A stretch of DNA of 64,000 nt from Undaria pinnatifida (taxonomy: Eukaryota; Sar; Phaeophyceae; Laminariales; Alariaceae). Under the pieces are notes generated by a model, which had not been told where the DNA came from, did no database searches, and was given only the letters and a program-made list of their open reading frames with translations. Shown one piece after another: positions 63,756 to 64,000 of the stretch; position 1 is the first letter of the stretch, and each line of letters opens with the position of its first letter. The position numbers and the translations under genes were made by a program. The stretch covers positions 12,609,973 to 12,673,972 of the forward strand of contig JABAKD010000010.1 of NCBI GenBank assembly GCA_012845835.1, in the 5' to 3' direction.

Positions 63756-64000
63756 CTGTACTGTACTATACGATGCTATACTGTAACGTGCTGTTCTACT
63801 GCAATGCACTGGTGTACTGCGCTGTGCTCCATGGTACTGCGCTGTCGTATACATACCTGATACAGCTGTTCTGTACTTTTATCTGCTCTCTACTCTTCTC
63901 TGATCATCTTTGCTCTTCTCTACTGTTACTGGTCTAGACTATTCTAATGTACTCTTCTTTGCGGTACTGCTGAACCTGGTACTGTTTAGTTTTGTGCTCT

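Overview
This is a nuclear genome window from an intron-rich eukaryote, most likely a brown alga such as Ectocarpus or a relative. The reasons are about 1 kb introns between short exons, GC-rich exons full of CAG/CTG, alanine and glycine tracts, and introns packed with simple repeats and small dispersed elements. The species call is inference; the exon models come from reading splice sites, phase and homology by eye.

Two large genes lie head to head. Gene 1 (minus strand, about 32555 down to 4799, at least 10 exons, about 3270 residues) encodes a giant disordered protein that I cannot assign to a family. It has an acidic/alanine-rich N-terminal region with an AT-hook, a lysine/aspartate dipeptide tract, RS-like and RGG-rich blocks, a Gly-Pro collagen-like block, polyglutamine, and nine or so copies of a 24-residue tyrosine/arginine repeat. 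Every intron is phase 0. One exon carries an apparent one-base frameshift in a run of 17 C (10818-10834).

Gene 2 (plus strand, 34939 to beyond the right edge, 24 exons seen) is UPF2, the MIF4G-domain scaffold of nonsense-mediated mRNA decay. MIF4G domains 1 and 2 and most of domain 3 are present. The C-terminal UPF1-binding part lies outside the window. The protein has a long Ser/Gly/Ala-rich N-terminal extension and a low-complexity insertion in the third MIF4G domain. One intron appears to be GC-AG.

Layout: 1-4.8 kb, repeats beyond the 3' end of gene 1; 4.8-32.6 kb, gene 1 and its introns (a TA-flanked pogo/Tc1-like MITE at 13.7-14.7 kb, a foldback element at 15.9-16.6 kb, a 420 bp GGTA microsatellite at 19.3 kb); 32.6-34.9 kb, the shared divergent promoter region; 34.9-64 kb, UPF2, with introns carrying foldback elements, GGTCGGGTC arrays and several repeat families that recur across the window.

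Most unusual: degenerate copies ('echoes') of the acceptor and first codons of UPF2 exons 18, 19 and 20 sit 130-220 bp upstream of the real exons; several introns hold strand-asymmetric tandem repeats that begin at or near the 5' splice site; and a short peptide-coding motif (QLAKM...ELTADVL-like) is scattered in five places with its reading frame kept.
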